From positions 1 through 5,655 of the forward strand of contig WAPZ01000667.1 in NCBI GenBank assembly GCA_015520535.1: a stretch of DNA of 5,655 bases. Reading direction: 5' to 3'. Position numbers and translations under genes: made by a program. This stretch comes from Candidatus Heimdallarchaeota archaeon. Lineage in GTDB: Archaea > Asgardarchaeota > Heimdallarchaeia > Hodarchaeales > S146-22. The notes under the pieces were generated by a model that made no database searches, had not been told where the DNA came from, and saw nothing but the letters and a program-made list of their open reading frames with translations. Shown here one piece after another: positions 4,873 through 5,655 of this stretch (its first letter is position 1; the number at the start of each line of letters is the position of its first letter).

Positions 4873-5655
4873 CTCCTTTTGTTGCAGAAGTGTTGTCTGT
4901 TTCCACTTCAGCAACTTCTATCGCCTTTATAAAGAAATTCATTGAAAGACGTGACGTTGAAAGTACTTCTACATTATTCAGTGATTTTTCTACAAATTCG
5001 GCTAAATCATCGTCAAACATTCTCACAATAATGCGAATGTGCGGATTCAGTTTTCTGGATACGTGGGCAATTTTTAAATTTGTCAAATCATCATCCACCA
5101 GAATCATGATCGATTTGGCGCGTTTAATGCCAGCATCAATAAGGACGTTTTCACGGCGTGCATCACCGCGAATGACTGGAAAGCGCAACTCTTCCTGTGT
5201 CAAAAGAACGCGATCAAAATCATCGCCTTTTCCATCATCCACACAAACCACTTCGTACAAATCTTCCAAAATAAGTCGTTTAACTATTCTGATGCCGAGA
5301 TTACCAACACCAACGATGATGATATGTCCATCCATTTCTTTCGCAGTTGCTAAATTCCATTCTTCAGATCTTACATCATTCAGTTTAAGGGCGGTTCCAA
5401 AGGATGCTAGGCCATCAGCAAGAATGACAAGACCTAAAAGCGGAAAAAGAATCCAAATAAGAGAAAAAATGGTATCATTTTCGGGAAAATCTAATGTACT
5501 GGCAAAGAAAAAAAGACCCCATGTCTCATAAAGCGCTCGAAAGACCCCAATCTTATATTTTGTAGCCAAGATTAGGCTTCCAAACAAAGATAACACGAGA
5601 AATGTTATTATTTCACGGCGATATTCACGTAAATAAATGCTGATCTGTCTTAACG
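4862..5655 (-). CDS. Two-helix channel-like protein with RCK/TrkA-N NAD-binding domain (partial, 5' end outside window)
   Basis: The open frame continues without a stop to the right edge, so the N-terminus is missing. A GTG at 5596 is probably internal, because the codons before it read REYRREIITFL and continue the first membrane helix. Of the 263 visible residues, about 15-30 form helix 1, 42-60 form a pore-loop-like segment, and 61-85 form helix 2 ending in LLGLVILADGLASFG (72-86). An RCK-N Rossmann domain starts at GHIIIVGVGNLG (109-120), with the GxGxxG nucleotide motif, Asp139-Asp140 at the end of the second strand, and GDA (163-165) and VDDD (186-189) further on. In ligand-gated K+ channels this domain controls opening. 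The canonical TVGYGD filter is absent and the matching position reads ASTLDFPEND (51-60), so potassium selectivity is doubtful. No complete RCK-C (TrkA-C) domain is present: the protein ends in a polar tail about 15 residues after the Rossmann fold. Confidence 0.8.
   Translation of the reverse strand, partial: LRQISIYLREYRREIITFLVLSLFGSLILATKYKIGVFRALYETWGLFFFASTLDFPENDTIFSLIWILFPLLGLVILADGLASFGTALKLNDVRSEEWNLATAKEMDGHIIIVGVGNLGIRIVKRLILEDLYEVVCVDDGKGDDFDRVLLTQEELRFPVIRGDARRENVLIDAGIKRAKSIMILVDDDLTNLKIAHVSRKLNPHIRIIVRMFDDDLAEFVEKSLNNVEVLSTSRLSMNFFIKAIEVAEVETDNTSATKGEKK

Noticed and set aside
4827..5531. Long plus-strand open frame of 234 codons opposite the channel/RCK gene
   Set aside because: Despite its length, the translation is Ser/Arg/Lys-rich without domains. 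The opposite strand has a clear Rossmann motif and membrane helices.
1..5655. CRISPR arrays, tRNA or rRNA genes, transposases, attachment sites
   Set aside because: No regularly spaced repeats, cloverleaf-like segments, terminal inverted repeats or mobile-element proteins were seen. The genes are housekeeping-type.

Overview
The window comes from an AT-rich archaeal genome. The evidence is a transcription factor B (TFB) gene, a CofD gene for coenzyme F420, a UbiA prenyltransferase of the ether-lipid (DGGGP synthase) type, and GGTG/GAGTGA-type ribosome binding sites. Low-GC uncultivated lineages, for example Asgard-type archaea, would fit. Nothing in the window fixes the lineage, so that is only a guess.

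Layout from left to right: (1) an upstream region of about 90 bp carrying an imperfect direct repeat; (2) a UbiA-family membrane prenyltransferase on +; (3) cofD on -, convergent with it and separated by only 8 bp; (4) a divergent AT-rich intergenic region (2049-2157) that probably carries promoters for both directions; (5) a tight + strand cluster moaC-moaB-moaE for molybdenum/tungsten cofactor synthesis; (6) an 87-bp spacer with a perfect 8-bp inverted repeat and a possible 13-codon mini-ORF; (7) a divergent TFB paralogue on +; (8) a convergent T-rich spacer; (9) on -, the 3' part of a two-helix channel/RCK (TrkA-N) protein whose 5' end runs off the right edge.

How the genes work together: MoaC forms the tricyclic pyranopterin cPMP, MoaE is the catalytic half of molybdopterin synthase, and MoaB activates molybdopterin by adenylylation before metal insertion. 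MoaA, MoaD and MoeA are not in the window. CofD attaches the phospholactate-type side chain of F420. The shared intergenic region makes co-regulation of F420 and Mo/W-cofactor synthesis plausible but not proven. The UbiA enzyme, TFB and channel genes have no obvious biochemical link to the cofactor genes.

Most genes are recognisable families. I do not see a clearly new system. The points most worth a second look are the divergent TFB beside the cofactor cluster, the channel-like protein without a TVGYGD selectivity filter, and the hairpin plus mini-ORF in front of the TFB gene. Three starts look better a few codons downstream of the longest open frame: cofD, moaB and tfb.
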